Below are positions 35,048 to 47,349 of a stretch of 64,000 bases of DNA, in pieces. Made by a program: the position numbers and the translations under genes. The DNA comes from Pogostemon cablin (taxonomy: Eukaryota; Streptophyta; Magnoliopsida; Lamiales; Lamiaceae): NCBI GenBank assembly GCA_023678885.1, contig CM042983.1:23666279-23730278 (forward strand), in the 5' to 3' direction. Below the pieces are notes generated by a model. That model had not been told where the DNA came from. It saw only the letters and a list, made by a program, of their open reading frames with translations, and made no database searches. Position 1 is the stretch's first letter; each line of letters starts with the position of its first letter.

Positions 35048-36703
35048 TGATGAGTGTGTAAATTCACAAGTTTGACGCTATGTTTTGTGCTAGTTTTGGA
35101 GAGTTTTGATGTGGAAATAGGTGGAAAACCTATATATATTGTGAAATAGTATGAATCAGGTGTTAGTGGAGCTATTTGAGTGTTTTCTTAGCAAAAACGG
35201 AGTGAAAGAGCCAAGAATCGAAGAGACGGAGTCGAAGCCACGCGAACCGCCCAAGAATTAGGTGGGTTCGACCTGGCTGGAGGAGGGTTCGACCTCTCCA
35301 GCAGGTCGAACCAACGTTGCTGAATGTGCAGAGATGGATTCGACCACGACTCGGCTGGTTCGACCTGGCCATCAGGTCGAACCATGGTCGAACCAGTTTG
35401 CAAGAAAGAGGATTCGACCACGACGTTTGGGTTCGACTTACCAGTTGGTTGAATCGGGAGTGGGAGTTGTCCAGTGTTGAGGTTCGACCAAGGCCTAAGT
35501 GGTTCGACCTGTCCAGAAGGTCGAACCTGTGCAGAATTCTTCCAGTAGCGGGGTTCGACCTGGGGTTCGACCTGTGGCCAGGGGTTCGACCTGTTTGACG
35601 TGGTCGAACCTATGTGCGAGAACTTACCTTATCCGAATTTTCGAGGCCGAAACGCGTGAGATCACTTAGAAAGCCCATTCCAAGCCCTAGAGACGTGATA
35701 ACAAGTATAAAAGGAGGCTCATACAGAGAATAGAGAGAGCTTTTTGATCGTCAATCGTAAGAGAGACAAAAGTAGAGGTGGTGATCCATCCGGAGGGCTG
35801 TGACAGAGGTTCGCTGAAGGTTCAAGTAAGAATGATCAATCTAACCATGATTGTTCCTAGATCAATCATGGGCTAGAACCACCTTGGTAGTTCTAGGGTT
35901 ATGAAAGTTTCATGATGTAATTCGTGTTTCGTGTGTAAAACTCCGTACAACACTACCTGTGGTTTGTTTTATATAAGATTGCATATTTAATCCATACTCA
36001 TAGTCGTTTTGTGCATCAATGATCGTTGTGTAGAGTCTGAATACATAACATGGTTATTGATTGAGTGCGTTCACTACTGAGCAGGGTTTATTGTTATAAT
36101 TCTAAGTGAAGGAATTCCGAAGTATTATTAGAACTGTCTTATATGAATATTCATGAATTGAATTAAATTCGGGTTGATGAATAGGATGAAGAGTATAACT
36201 TTATAGTACCTAAAAAGGGAGATCAAATCGGGTTAGATTCTAGACGTAGAAGATAATTGATTATGATAGTACCTAGAAAGGGGGGTGAAGCATATCTCTT
36301 GCTCCGATGTTATTCACACGTGTCAAGCGCATATTTACTTGAGTCTATAGAGTAAACTTGCATGGTCTAGTGATGCGTCCACAAACCACAGGGCAGAGTC
36401 GGACACCATCACATGAAAATACGAATTGCTAGTGAAACTGGATGATCCGACGAACTACCTATCATTCTTATTGATCACAACTCACTTCTCTCGACTCTTG
36501 TTATTTCTTTTTGTTATTTCGATTAGAAGTTATTATCCATTAAACCTTTACAATTACCAAACATAATCTAAAATATACTAGAAGATTACAAAATTGATAT
36601 TTATCCATCCCGTGGGTTCGATATTGTAACTTGGTCATCTTCGCGACTACAATTGATATCCTTATACTTGAAGATTAATTTGTGTGTTGAGAAACCCCTA
36701 TCA
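35048..36703 (+). repeat. 5' LTR of the Athila element (1656 bp)
   Basis: The GGTTCGACC/GGTCGAACC array occupies 35266-35610 and TATA box TATAAAA is at 35706-35712. The LTR end CTATCA is followed by AGTTCT and then the primer-binding site at 36710. Confidence 0.93.
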
Positions 36704-36709
36704 AGTTCT

Positions 36710-36728
36710 TGGCGCCGTTGCCGGGGAC
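36710..36728 (+). promoter_or_regulatory. Primer-binding site, tRNA-Asp type
   Basis: TGGCGCCGTTGCCGGGGAC lies 6 nt inside the 5' LTR. It is the canonical Athila primer site. Confidence 0.9.
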
Positions 36729-36816
36729 GGCGTAAAATATTTTTTTTGTATTATTTCTAGTTTATTAGGACTATTTACCTTGTTTTGTTGTTTTCTTTCT
36801 TATTCGTTTTAGGTGT

Positions 36817-39050
36817 ATGCTCACAAGATCAAAGAAAGGTAATCTTAAACTTTATAATCCTGAGATTGGAGCATCATCAAGAAAGAAGAAGAAGAAGAAG
36901 AGCAAGGCAAAGACAATAGACCCAACTGAAGCTCTGAATTTTGGAGTTGAGGTTGACGAGCAAATTTCGCAAGCGATTGAGGCTACAACTGAAGTTAATT
37001 TGGAAGTAGAAACAGTCAACATGGCAGCGAATCCGGATAATCTAGCTATCAGAGAGGTTTTCAGAAATAATGGGGCTGGAAATTATGAGTTTTAGGAGCA
37101 AGGGGTACTAACACAGCGTTCGATCTTCATCCCGCTCTTATTAGCATGATAGAAAGAAACTCCTTTTCTGGAGGGTCTTTCGAGGATCCACAGTAGCATC
37201 TGAACAAGTTCTTGGGCTATGCAAGTACTCAAAAAGACGTAGGAGAACATGAAGATGCTAGGAAGATCCTTTTGTTCAAATTCTCGCTTACTGAAAAGGC
37301 GAGGGATTGGTACGATACTATTAATGCAGCTGAGTGCACCACGTGGGAGCAATTGAAGTTAAGATTCTTGGAGAGGTATATGCCACCTTCGAAGGTGTTT
37401 AAGATGAAGCAAGATATTAACTAATTTGCTATCAGTGGAGGTGAGAAATTTCATGAAGCGTGGGATAGATTCAAGGACATGCTCAGGAAGTGTCCTCAAC
37501 ATGGGTTATCTAAAGCCCAATATATCAGTATATTCTATAATGGATTGGACTGTGAATCAAGAGTGCTACTTGATGCTTCTTCTAATGGAGCATTGCTTAC
37601 AAAGTCATCCGTTGAGGCCGAGAGATTGTTTGAAGACATATCGATGAATTCGAGGGATTGGCCTACTGATAGATTTAGGTACGTATGTTCTTGGAAAGGT
37701 AGCTCAGGTTGAACAAGCAATGGTGAAAACAAAGAGAGAGGATGGGATCGTTTCAAGCTTGTCCAATATCAACAAGCTACTTGAGTCTCAACAGAAGCAG
37801 ATCAGCGAGATATCTCAACGAGTGCCAATCATGCAGCAAGAGATGATGAATAATGGAACCATCCAAGACGAATTGGAGGAAGCAAATTATGCCATGGGTC
37901 AAAGTATTCAAGGAACGAGGTACCCAAATCAAGGAAACCGAAATTACCAAGGGAACTATCGAGGGAACTTTAATAATCGTGGTCCATCTGGTAGTTATCA
38001 ACAACAACCAAGGAGGCCTGAATTTTCATGGATCAATACGAACAATGCAGTGCAACTTCCGATGGGTGTTGATCTGGGAGAAAAGGTGGAAGAAGGGAAG
38101 CCTGGTTTCGAGGATACTGTGAACCGGTACATGGTAAAGAATGATGAAAGAGTGAACCGCCTTGAGGCAAAGCTTGAGAAAAAGATTGATGATCACCACA
38201 GAGATTTGTCTACTCAAGTGAAAGATCTCACATTGTTGATGGGTACAATTGCAGAGAATGTGAACACATTGACTCAAACTGTTGGAAAAGGGAAGTTTCC
38301 GTCTCAGAGTATAGAGAATGCAAAGTCGTGTAATGCCATCATACTGAGGTCGGGAACGCAGTACGAGGGACTGATGAGGCCAGAATCAAAGTTAGAATTT
38401 TCTAAGCCTCGGTTCGACCAACACGCAGAGGGTTCGACCAACTTTTCAGGTCGAACCCAGGTCAAACCTCATTGGCCAGAGCACTCTGTTTCGACATAGG
38501 AGCGGTTCGACCAACACGCAGAGGGTTCGACCAACTTTTCAGGTCGAACCCAGGTCGAACCTCATCGGCCAGAGCACTCTGTTTTGACGCAGGAACGGTT
38601 CGACCACGATCAAAAGGGTTCGACCAACTCTTCAGGTCGAACCCAGGTCGAACCGAAGGATGGAGATTATACAGTGAAGCAGTTCGACCAAGGGGGCAAT
38701 GGTTTGACCTCCAATGCTGGTCGAACCCAAGTCGAACCTCCAGAGCAGAATGAGATCAGTCTTCCAGGAGAGAGGTTCGACCAATACAGTCCTGGTTCGA
38801 CCTCTCAGCCTGGTCGAACCCTAGTCGAACCTCGCCGAGATGTTTTGTTTGATGCACCTGTTGTTCCTTTTGATGTTGATGCAACTCCAATGGTACGGAA
38901 TGAGCAAAGTACAGACATAATAGCTGAGAAAAAATGGGAAAGAGCTAAGCGGTTAAGAGCCGAAAAGGAGAAAGCGGAGAAGGTTGATCGTGATGAATGG
39001 GGGATTCCCAAAACAAAGATACCTCCACGTTTCCCTACAAGCTAGTGAAG
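36817..39050 (+). pseudogene. gag: Athila gag, broken
   Basis: It starts at the ATG at 36817 (Met-Leu-Thr-Arg-Ser-Lys, then a Lys-rich run). It continues through a retrotransposon gag domain (DWYDTINAAECTTWEQLK, FLERYMPPSK; 37212-37424) and a second conserved block (WDRFKDMLRKCPQHGLSKAQ; 37440-37690). Breaks: TAG at 37093-37095, a frameshift and a TAG between there and 37212, TAA at 37422-37424, a frameshift near 37690, TAG at 38497-38499, and a frameshift near 39030. The Asn/Gly/Gln-rich stretch at 37900-38000 has no CCHC zinc knuckle. The C-terminal part carries five in-frame copies of a 26-32-residue repeat encoded by the palindromic array. Confidence 0.8.
38409..38832 (+). repeat. Palindromic FFRR array inside the gag/protease reading frame
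   Basis: There are five units of two GGTTCGACC-type and two GGTCGAACC-type words. Within a unit the spacing is constant (about 8-10 nt, 7-8 nt, 1-2 nt), with about 84-105 bp between units. The first two units are almost identical. The array is read in frame as the peptide pattern RFDQ..GST...GRTQVEP. Confidence 0.9.
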
Positions 39051-39887
39051 AAAGGGTTAGAAGAAAAGTTCAAGAAGTTTTCAGAGATAATGAACAAGAT
39101 AAGCTTGAACATCCCTTTTTCAGAGGCAATCATAGAGATGCCGTATTATTCTCGATTCCTTAAAGATATATTGATGAAGAAGCGAAGCTTAACCGGAGTT
39201 GAAACGGTAAACTTATCTGAGAATTGTAGCTCAATTATTCAAAAGAAGTTGCAACCAAAGATGAAAGATCCGGGGAGCTTTACAATTCTATGTGAGATCG
39301 GGAAGGGGCCAGCACGGCGAGCTTTGTGCGATCTAGGGGCAAGCATCAATTTGATGCCGTTGTCCATCTTTCAGAAGCTTGGTTTAGGGGAGCTGACCCC
39401 GACAACTGTTGCTCTCCAATTGGCAGATAGATCAATGACGTTTCCGAAAAGTATAGTCGAAGATATTCTAGTAAAGGTGGAGAAGCTAGTTTTTCCTGTG
39501 GATTTCCTTGTACTAGAAATGGATGATGACAAGGATAATGTTCCTTTAATCTTGGGGAGGCCATTCCTTGCTACAGCTGGAGCTATGATAGATGTTCGGA
39601 AGGGAGAACTGAAGTTGAGAATAGACAAAGAAGAAGTTCTTTTCAATTTGGACAAAACAATGAAAATGCCAATGGAGTCCCAGTGTTATAGTATTGACGT
39701 GGTGGAGGAGATTGTGAAGGAGGATATGTCTCTGATCTTGTCAAAGGATCCTCTTGAGACATGTTTGATGGAGTCTCTTACTTATCCCACTACGGAGCTT
39801 GACGGACTTTCTAACGGGGTATGTATTGAATTTCTTGAAAACTTACTTGCTTTGGGTGATGACAGGTTTGCTTTGGAAAGAAATTAA
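38997..39887 (+). pseudogene. pol: Athila aspartic protease region
   Basis: The retroviral-type protease has its active site in CDLGASINLMPLSIFQKLG and the second strand in LILGRPFLATAGAMIDV. It cleaves the polyprotein in intact elements. The frame is offset from both gag upstream and reverse transcriptase downstream, so two frameshifts bracket it. A 36-bp tandem duplication (GGTTTGCTTTGGAAAGAAAT...) at 39868-39945 lies at the downstream border and may have caused the second one. Confidence 0.85.
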
Positions 39888-42800
39888 GTGGAAGAAGTCA
39901 AATGGGTTTGCTTTGGAAAGAAATAAAGTGGAAGAAGTCAAATGGACCAGGAAGTACTTGCCTTTGGATAACGAAAGCACTCCAGTGGAGAAAAGAAAAG
40001 AGGAGTTGAAACCATTGCCGGACCACTTGAAGTATGCTTTTCTTGGAGATAATGCACAATATCCGGTAATTGTATCTTCTTCCCTTAATGATGATCAACT
40101 TGAGGAGTTATTAGATGTCTTGAAGAAGTACAAGTCTGCAATAGGGTGGTCACTTGATGATTTGAAAGGTATTAGTCCTTCGTATTGTATGCATCGAATT
40201 AGGTTGTTGGATGAAGCCAAAGCTAGTGTTCAGAATCAGCGTAGGGTGAATCCCGCAATTCAAGAGGTGATAAGGAAGCAAATTCTTACGTGGTTGGATG
40301 CTGGAATTATATATTCTATTAGTGATAGTCCCCATGTGAGTCCATTGCATGTAGTTGCTAAAAAGGGGGGCATGACTGTAGTGAAAGCTGAGGATGGAGA
40401 AGCTATAGCCACGAGAATTCCTACGGGATGGCGTACATGTGTGGATTACAGGAAACTGAATGAGAACACGTGTAAGGACCATTTCCCTCTTCTGTTTATG
40501 GATCAAATGTTGGATCGTCTTGCAGGGTATGAGTTTTATTGTTTCTTGGATGGATACTCGGGGTATAATCAAATCATGATTGCTCCCGAGGATCAAGAAA
40601 AGACCACATTTACTTGCCCTTACGGGACTTTTGCTTTTAGGAAGATGCCGTTTGGGTTGTGTAATGCGCCTGCTACTTTTCAGAGATGCATGATGGCGAT
40701 TTTTGATGGTTTGATAGAGAAGATTATGGAAGTATTCATGGACGATTTTTCAGTCTTTGGTTCTTCTTTTGATATGTGTTTGTCTAACCTTGCTGTTGTT
40801 TTGAAGAGGTGTCAAGAAACTAATCTTGTCTTGAATTGGGAGAAGTGCCACTTCATGGTGAAGGATGGGATTGTTCTTGGGCATCATGTTTCCGCCAAGG
40901 GATTACAGGTAGACCGTGCTAAATTGGTGGCAATTGAGAAGCTTCCACCACCGACCAATGAAAGAGGAGTGCGGTCCTTCCTTGGACACGCCGGTTTTTA
41001 CAGGAGATTCATTAAAGACTTCTCAAAATACTCTAAGCCCTTATCTCATTTACTTGAAAAGGATATTCCTTTTGTGTTTAATGATGAGTGTCTAACAGCT
41101 TTTCAAGTTTTGAAGGAGGCGCTTATTACTGCCCCTATCTTGATCACACCGGACTGGACTCAACCGTTTATACTTATGTGTGATGCAAGTGATGTAGCAT
41201 TGGGTGTGGTGCTTGGGCAGCTAAGGGAGAAGAAGTTCTGCGCCATTTACTACGCGAGTAAGACTTTCGATGCGGCACAGAAGAATTACACGGTAATTGA
41301 AAAGGAGTTTTTGGCTGTTGTGTATGCATTCGATAAGTTTCGTCAGTATTTGGTTGGCATGAAGACGATTGTGTATACGGATCACTCAGTGATTCATTAT
41401 TTGATGGAGAAGAAGGAGACGAAGCCTAGGATCATAAGGTGGATTCTACTACTGCAGGAGTTTGACTTGGAGATTCGGAATAAGAAAGGAACAGAAAATG
41501 TGTTGCAGATCACTTGTCAAGGTTGGAGACTAGGGAGCATTGTGATAATTCTTTCGAGTATATTGAAGAGATGTTCCCTGATGAGAAGATCATGGCTGTG
41601 GCTGTTGAAGGTACCGAGCGAGCATGTGTGGTTGCAGCGCAAGGTATGGATCCATGGTACGCGGATTATGTTAATTACATTGTCATTGGAGAAATTCCAA
41701 GGGATCTCAACCGATATCAACTTGCGAAATTTCGTAGGGAAGTTGAGACATTTATACGGTATGATCCGTTTGTTTACAAGATTTGTACAGATTCTATTGT
41801 CCGAAGATGTGTACCCGAGATGGAAATGGAAAGTGTGCTGGAGTTCTGTCATGCACAACCGCATGGGGCATTTCGGAGCGCAAAAGACTGCAGCTAAGGT
41901 ACTTCAATCCGCTCTTTATTGGCCTACATTGTTTAGAGATAGTGAGAGCTATGTGGCATCTTGCGATAGATGTCAGCGCATGGGTAATATAGGTAGGAGA
42001 GATGAGATGCCATTGCAGCCTAGCATAGTCGTGGAGATATTTGATGTATGGGGGATCGATTTTATGGGGCCTTTTCCCCCGTCGAATGGGTTTCTCTACA
42101 TTCTTCTTGCGGTGGATTATGTTTCGAAGTGGGTGGAAGCAATTCCTACTCGTGTTAATGATTCGAAAGTTGTTTTATCTTTCCTGAAGAAACATATTTT
42201 TGCCCGTTATGGAGTTCCGAGAGCATTAGTTAGTGATGAAGGTTCTCATTTCGTCAATAAATTTCTGGAGAAGGTGCTTAAGGATTATGGTGTTAAGCAT
42301 AGGGTTACTACACCCTATCATCCGCAAGCAAATGGGCAGGCAGAGGTCTCCAACCGTCAAGTAAAGCAGATTCTGGAGAAAGTGGTAGGAACTAATAGAA
42401 AGGATTGGGCTATGAAGCTTGATGATGTGTTATGGGGGTTCCGGACCGCTTACAAGACGGTGTTAGATATGTCACCGTATCAAATTGTCTATGGGAAGCC
42501 GTGCCACTTACCTGTAGAAATTCAACACAAAGCGTTTTGGGCTTTGCGTTGCTTGAACTTGACCCTTAAGGATGTAAAGGAGTTGAGGACAACTCACGTG
42601 AATCAATTGGATGAGTTTAGGAGTCGTGCTTACAAGAATTCAGAGATTTATTAGGAAAGAGTGAAGAGGTGGCATGATTCTAAGATTTCATACAAGGAGT
42701 TCAAGCAAGGAGATGAGGTACTACTTTTTAACTCTCGTTTGAAGCTTTTTGCAGGCAAGTTGAAGTCTAAGTGGATGGGACCGTTCATGATTCATCGAGC

Positions 42801-42927
42801 CTTAGGAGGGGGGAGTTTTGAGCTTATTGACAAAGATGGAGACGTTATCATGGCGAATGGGCATCGATTGAAGCATTATAGGTCGCCGGATGATGCGTGT
42901 GTCATTTTTGATGATACCTTGTTCTGA
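39799..42927 (+). pseudogene. pol: Athila reverse transcriptase, RNase H and integrase, broken
   Basis: Reverse transcriptase shows RTCVDYRKLN, FLDGYSGYNQI (D251), MPFGLCNAPATFQRCM and catalytic FMDD (residues 313-316). RNase H shows LMCDASDVALGVVL and TDHSVIHYL. Integrase shows the HHCC zinc region ending in CDRCQRMGN, and catalytic motifs in VWGIDFMGPF, LVSDEGSHF and NGQAEVSNRQ. Breaks: a frameshift near 41505, just after RNase H. The HHCC linker then continues in another frame (41514-41897). A second indel near 41865 returns to the first frame. TAG at 42652-42654 cuts off the integrase C-terminal domain, which stays open in frame to 42927. Confidence 0.88.
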
Positions 42928-43987
42928 TTTGGTACCGTCGTGACTCTACGACGTTAAACATGAGCGCCTGTTGGGGGCTTGCCCTTCCATTTTATTGCTT
43001 TATTTATTTCGTGTGAGTAAGAAATTTTTGTATTTAAGGTGCTTACCAATCGGCAATTACATCTCTTTTCAAACTTAGTTTCGACTTACGTTTTTACTAA
43101 GTTTGGGGGGTGTGATGTTATTACCTCATTGAAGCATTAAGAGTATAATCTTTTCTTTGTATTGTTTGTTAGGGGAGTTGGTTTTTGCGGCCATATTGAA
43201 ATTTTAATCGATTTTGATGTGACGATTTTTTACAACTTGCCTAATGTTCAGTGGTCTTTGGTTGTGTTTTCTTTTACGGAGATACTCATGAATGATATTA
43301 TGTGGAACAATTTCAGAAGTTGTGCTTTAGATTGTACCTAATGAAGTTGTGTTGAAGCTTGAAGTATGTAGTGAATGAAGAACACTCAGTTTTGGAAATC
43401 AGGAGGAAGGTTCGACCAACTCTAGGAAGGGTTCGACCAGAGCCAGAGGTCGAACAAAAGTAGAGGAAGTCGAACCGGCGTTGAAAGTTGTCCAGAGAGG
43501 AGGTTCGACCTAAGCCATAGTGATTCGACCTGATCAGGAGGTCGAACCTATGGTCGAACCTGTCAGTCGGAAGCACTCTGTTTTCCAGAAGAGAGGTTCG
43601 ACCAATTCAAGGAAGGTTCGACCTGTTTAGCAAGTCGAACCCCTGGTCGAACCGAGAAGATCGTTTGTCCAAAAGAGAGGTTCGACCTCGCCATCCATGG
43701 TTCGACCTGTTCAGGTGGTCGAACCCGAGGTCGAACCTAGCCAGGTACGCGATTTAAGTTCGATTTTTCAGAGGGGTTCGATCACTTTTTCGAAATACCA
43801 AACCTCGAACCCTCTTCGAACCTCTACACCCTTGCACAAATTCTTCAATTACACTTGATTTCACACCGATTACACAACACTACACCTTGAATTATTGATT
43901 CGGTCGCGGATTTGGGCGGATTTCGTCGCGAGTTAGGGCTGAAATCGCGATTTTTGGTTGTTGTGTGTTCTCGATCGGTTGTTCACC
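42928..43987 (+). other. Post-pol region with a second palindromic array
   Basis: It is non-coding. It includes AAGTTTGGGGGG (near 43099), a polypurine-like run also found in the other elements. Then at 43409-43740 come four FFRR units of GGTTCGACC/GGTCGAACC, several introduced by the same word AGAGAGGTTCGACC. It ends at the start codon of the spliced ORF. Confidence 0.8.
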
Positions 43988-46033
43988 ATGGTCAAGTCAC
44001 AAGGTATGTTTTTCCAACTCAATTACTCTAGGATTGAAGGTTTAGGAAAGAAATTCGATGTGAATGAGAGGATTGATGTTGAGTATGGTTGAATTTCATG
44101 GTGAATGTTGATATTTTGATTGGTTTCATATGAATTCTTGTTTCTTGGTTTTTGGTTGATTGATTATTGATAGAACTTGGATTTTTATGTGGATTAATCA
44201 AGGATAGAACATATCATAGAATGAGCATGTTGATTTGGTTTGAAATTGATGAAATTGAAGTAGTTCATTGAGGGAAACATGTTGAATTTTTGATTGAATT
44301 GCTTGAATTGCTTAATGCATGCTTGTTGGTTATGTTTTGATGATTAAAGAAGGTGTGATTGAAGATGTTTTGAGAATGTTGAATAAGCAAGTGGTGTTGA
44401 GATGATAGTTTGCTTGAATATACATTGATGGTTGAAGTCTTGAGTAGATTATGTGATGTGCTAGTATAATACTTGCTTTCTTGTCTTGTTGGTTGGATTG
44501 AAGTATTTGTTTTCAGGAAAGGGACAAGTATCAAGTAAAGGAAAAGGAAAGGCAGAGGAGGAGAGATCAAAGAAGAGGCATGACAGGCCTTCAAATTTGG
44601 ACAAAGTAACAAGAAAACTGAGGCTACAAGATCGTTTACCTGATAACTTCAAGATTAGGATGCAAGATTGGGATGAGATTAAAGAGAAGTGGGAAGAAGT
44701 TTCAGACAAGATAGCTCGCACTCGATACCAAGATGATGAAGCGATGAGAATAATGAGAATAGGGGATGATATATTTTGGATGTTTGATCAAGTAGGGATC
44801 CGAAGATTCATGGAGTTGAAGAGGCCGACGTACTTCCATGTTACAGCGGAAGTAGTTTGCTCATTTGAGATGGAGAAGGACCCGCTTGGATACCCCTATC
44901 GGTGTACGTTTCAGCTTGGTGGAGTGAGTAGGAGATGGACGTCTGAGGATTTCAACGAGCTATTTGAGACGCCTTTGGAGATCCCTCGTTTAGAAAATGC
45001 TGCATTCAGTGTAAAGCGATTTTGGAGGGAGATCACTGGGGAGATTCGTGATTATAAGACCAGACAGGCTTGTGCTTCCGCAATAAAGAACCCTGTCTTG
45101 AGGTACATGGACCGCATCCTGAGCAACACGTTGTTCGCCCGCTCGGAGGGGAGTGTTGTGTCTAGAGGAGAGCTATATGCCCTGTGGTGTATGCTGAATG
45201 GAGTGAAGTTCAATGTTGGAGCTTATTTTATTGCGCAGCTGAATCGATTCAAGACCATTGGTTTTCAAAAGGTGAATATTGGAGGGTTATTGACGATCTT
45301 GGCTGAGCATTACAACTTGGATCTCACCGGCATTACACCAGTAGAAGGAGAACCCGATTTGATTATGAGCACGTGCGCGAAGGGAGGGTTTGCCCATTTT
45401 AGAAATGGAGATTGGTTTTTCACAAGAGGTCTTAAGCCTTTCGAATTTATGTTCCCCTTCGACGTGAGCAACTTGACAACTATTCGGGAAGCAAGAAATA
45501 AGCTAATGAATTCTCTTGGACACACCGCTTTATCCGTGGCAGCGAAGTCGGGTGGTGATTGGAGAGCGGTAGCACAGATGTGTGCTGAGGGGAGGATGGC
45601 TGAGTTACAGCAGATCGTTGATCAAGGAGAGTTCCGTCCACCTCAGCCACAGCAGCCTGAAGAGGAGGATCAAGTAGATGAGCAGCCGGAGATGGAGATT
45701 CCGGAAGGAGAGCAGCATGATGCGCCTCAGCATGCTCCGGGACAGCAGCGGCGGCGAGCAGTTCCAGGTACTCGGGAGCAGCTTCGCTTGATTCATGAGC
45801 AGCTGATCGCGGTGGTAGCTGCACAGCAAGAGACGAACAGGCAACTCGCACTCGCTAACACCAACTACGCCACGCTGAACGAAAGGTACTCTGCCTTGGA
45901 TGAGCGTGTTGGTAGAGTGAGTAGTCGAGTGGATATGATGGATAAGCACATTACCAGTCTGTGCCGAGCTATGGAAAATAGAATGGATGAGGATGACAAT
46001 GATGATGAGGATGATGATGCTCCTAGGGAGTAG
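43988..46033 (+). CDS. Spliced ORF in the env position of Athila (510 aa), ATHILA ORF-1 like
   Basis: Exon 1 is 43988-44003 (ATG plus 13 nt, encoding MVKSQ and the first base of Gly). The intron is 44004-44516 (GTATGT...TTTCAG) and exon 2 is 44517-46033. Joining keeps the frame and replaces an unspliced ORF that has no ATG. The protein begins with a strongly basic stretch (KGKGKAEEERSKKRHDRP), continues with a globular part (about residues 60-340) like the plant ATHILA ORF-1 family, then a Gln/Pro-rich linker, a probable coiled coil (around 420-490) and a very acidic tail (DEDDNDDEDDD). No signal peptide or membrane segment is seen, so it is not a typical envelope. It is intact although gag-pol is not. 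Its function is unknown; a nuclear or nucleic-acid role is only suggested by the basic N-terminus. Confidence 0.75.
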
Positions 46034-47349
46034 TTTCAGGTTTTCTTTTGGCTTCTCCGATTCATCTTATCTCCCGTTCTTCTTTTATTTTTACAGATTG
46101 GGGTGTGATTCATGTGTGTGGCATGTATCTGATATAGTTGATCTTGTATCGTTGTTTTGTATATGGGTTATTGATTCTGTGCATTCATATGTTTACGTGT
46201 TTATTTTCATTTGGAAAGAGCATGAATAATTTGTTAAGTATATAGAATTCATGAGGAATTGATTTTGATTATGTGCTATGAGGAGTATTAGGAATTGATT
46301 ACCTATGTGAGGATTTGAGCCTTTATCATGATAGTTTATTCTTGAGAGAATCATTCATATGAACGTATTCTAGAACTTGGCTTGGAGTCTTGTGTGAAAC
46401 TTACAATTGATGAAATATTAGGATATGATCTTAGGCCATTTTTGATTAATTGAGTCACTTAGCCAAATTTTACCTTTCCTAATGATTTTATAAATCTTTG
46501 GTAGCCCTGTTTGAGCCTTTTAAGAGCTTTTTCTTTGGCAAGCCAAATATAAGAGCCTTAATTACCTTATTTGAGCTTTGAAAATGCCCTATCCATTGGT
46601 AGAGAGAATAAGGTGAATAAGTGTGGAAGAAACTAAGGGAAGATGGAATGAGGTTCAGTAAGAAAAGTGCATGGTTAAATCTTGTTAGGGATAGTGCCTG
46701 AAATTGGTATCCCGAATTGCTTATACGTGGGGCTTGAAGTTTTTAAGAAACAGCCGAACGATGTTCGAGAAGGGTAGTGCCTATAACTGGTACCCGAGCA
46801 GTTAAAAGAAGAATGATGTTGATGCAAGGAAGAGAAGAAAAATTGATAATTGCAAGTGCAAGAGAAGAATTGGAGGAGAATATGAAGCCGAATGAGAAAT
46901 CAAGAACCTCCAAGGTAACTCTCTACTAGTGTATTAAGTTACTATGACCAAATTTTCCTACCCTTTCCAAAGAGCCAACATTACAACCTAGAAACAAGTC
47001 CTTTGTGATCCTAGTATTAATCTAATGAAAGTTGATTTTTGAGACCTTTGCCAAGCTTATGGTTACGCGTGAATATGAATTTATATGAGTGTTTATACTA
47101 GCCTATAGTGCCTCACGCACGAGCGAAAGAGAGTAAAGACTAATCTTGTCAGTGAGATTACTTAGTACTCCGAATGGTGTGTGATTGGATTGATTTTACA
47201 TGAGTGAAATATTTGATGCAAGTAATTCTTGTTTGATTCAATGAAGTGGCATGTGTAATATGTGTTGTACTTGATCTTGTTGAATTATACACGACTCCTG
47301 TGGTTTAAATTGGTTGTCTCGGGACGAGCAACATGTAAGTTTGGGGGTT
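46034..47349 (+). other. 3' untranslated region and polypurine tract of the Athila element
   Basis: This is non-coding and corresponds in content to 34425-35047 and 49019-49800 of the surrounding minus-strand element. Just before the 3' LTR is AAGTTTGGGGGTT (47337-47349), the probable polypurine tract for plus-strand priming. Confidence 0.75.

Noticed and set aside
38409..38832. Regular short repeats with spacers, CRISPR-like
   Set aside because: The repeats are alternating palindromic 9-bp words inside a plant retrotransposon coding region, spacers are homologous between units, and no cas genes exist in this eukaryotic DNA.
40150..40596. 148-aa ORF antisense to reverse transcriptase
   Set aside because: Shadow of the conserved pol frame on the other strand.
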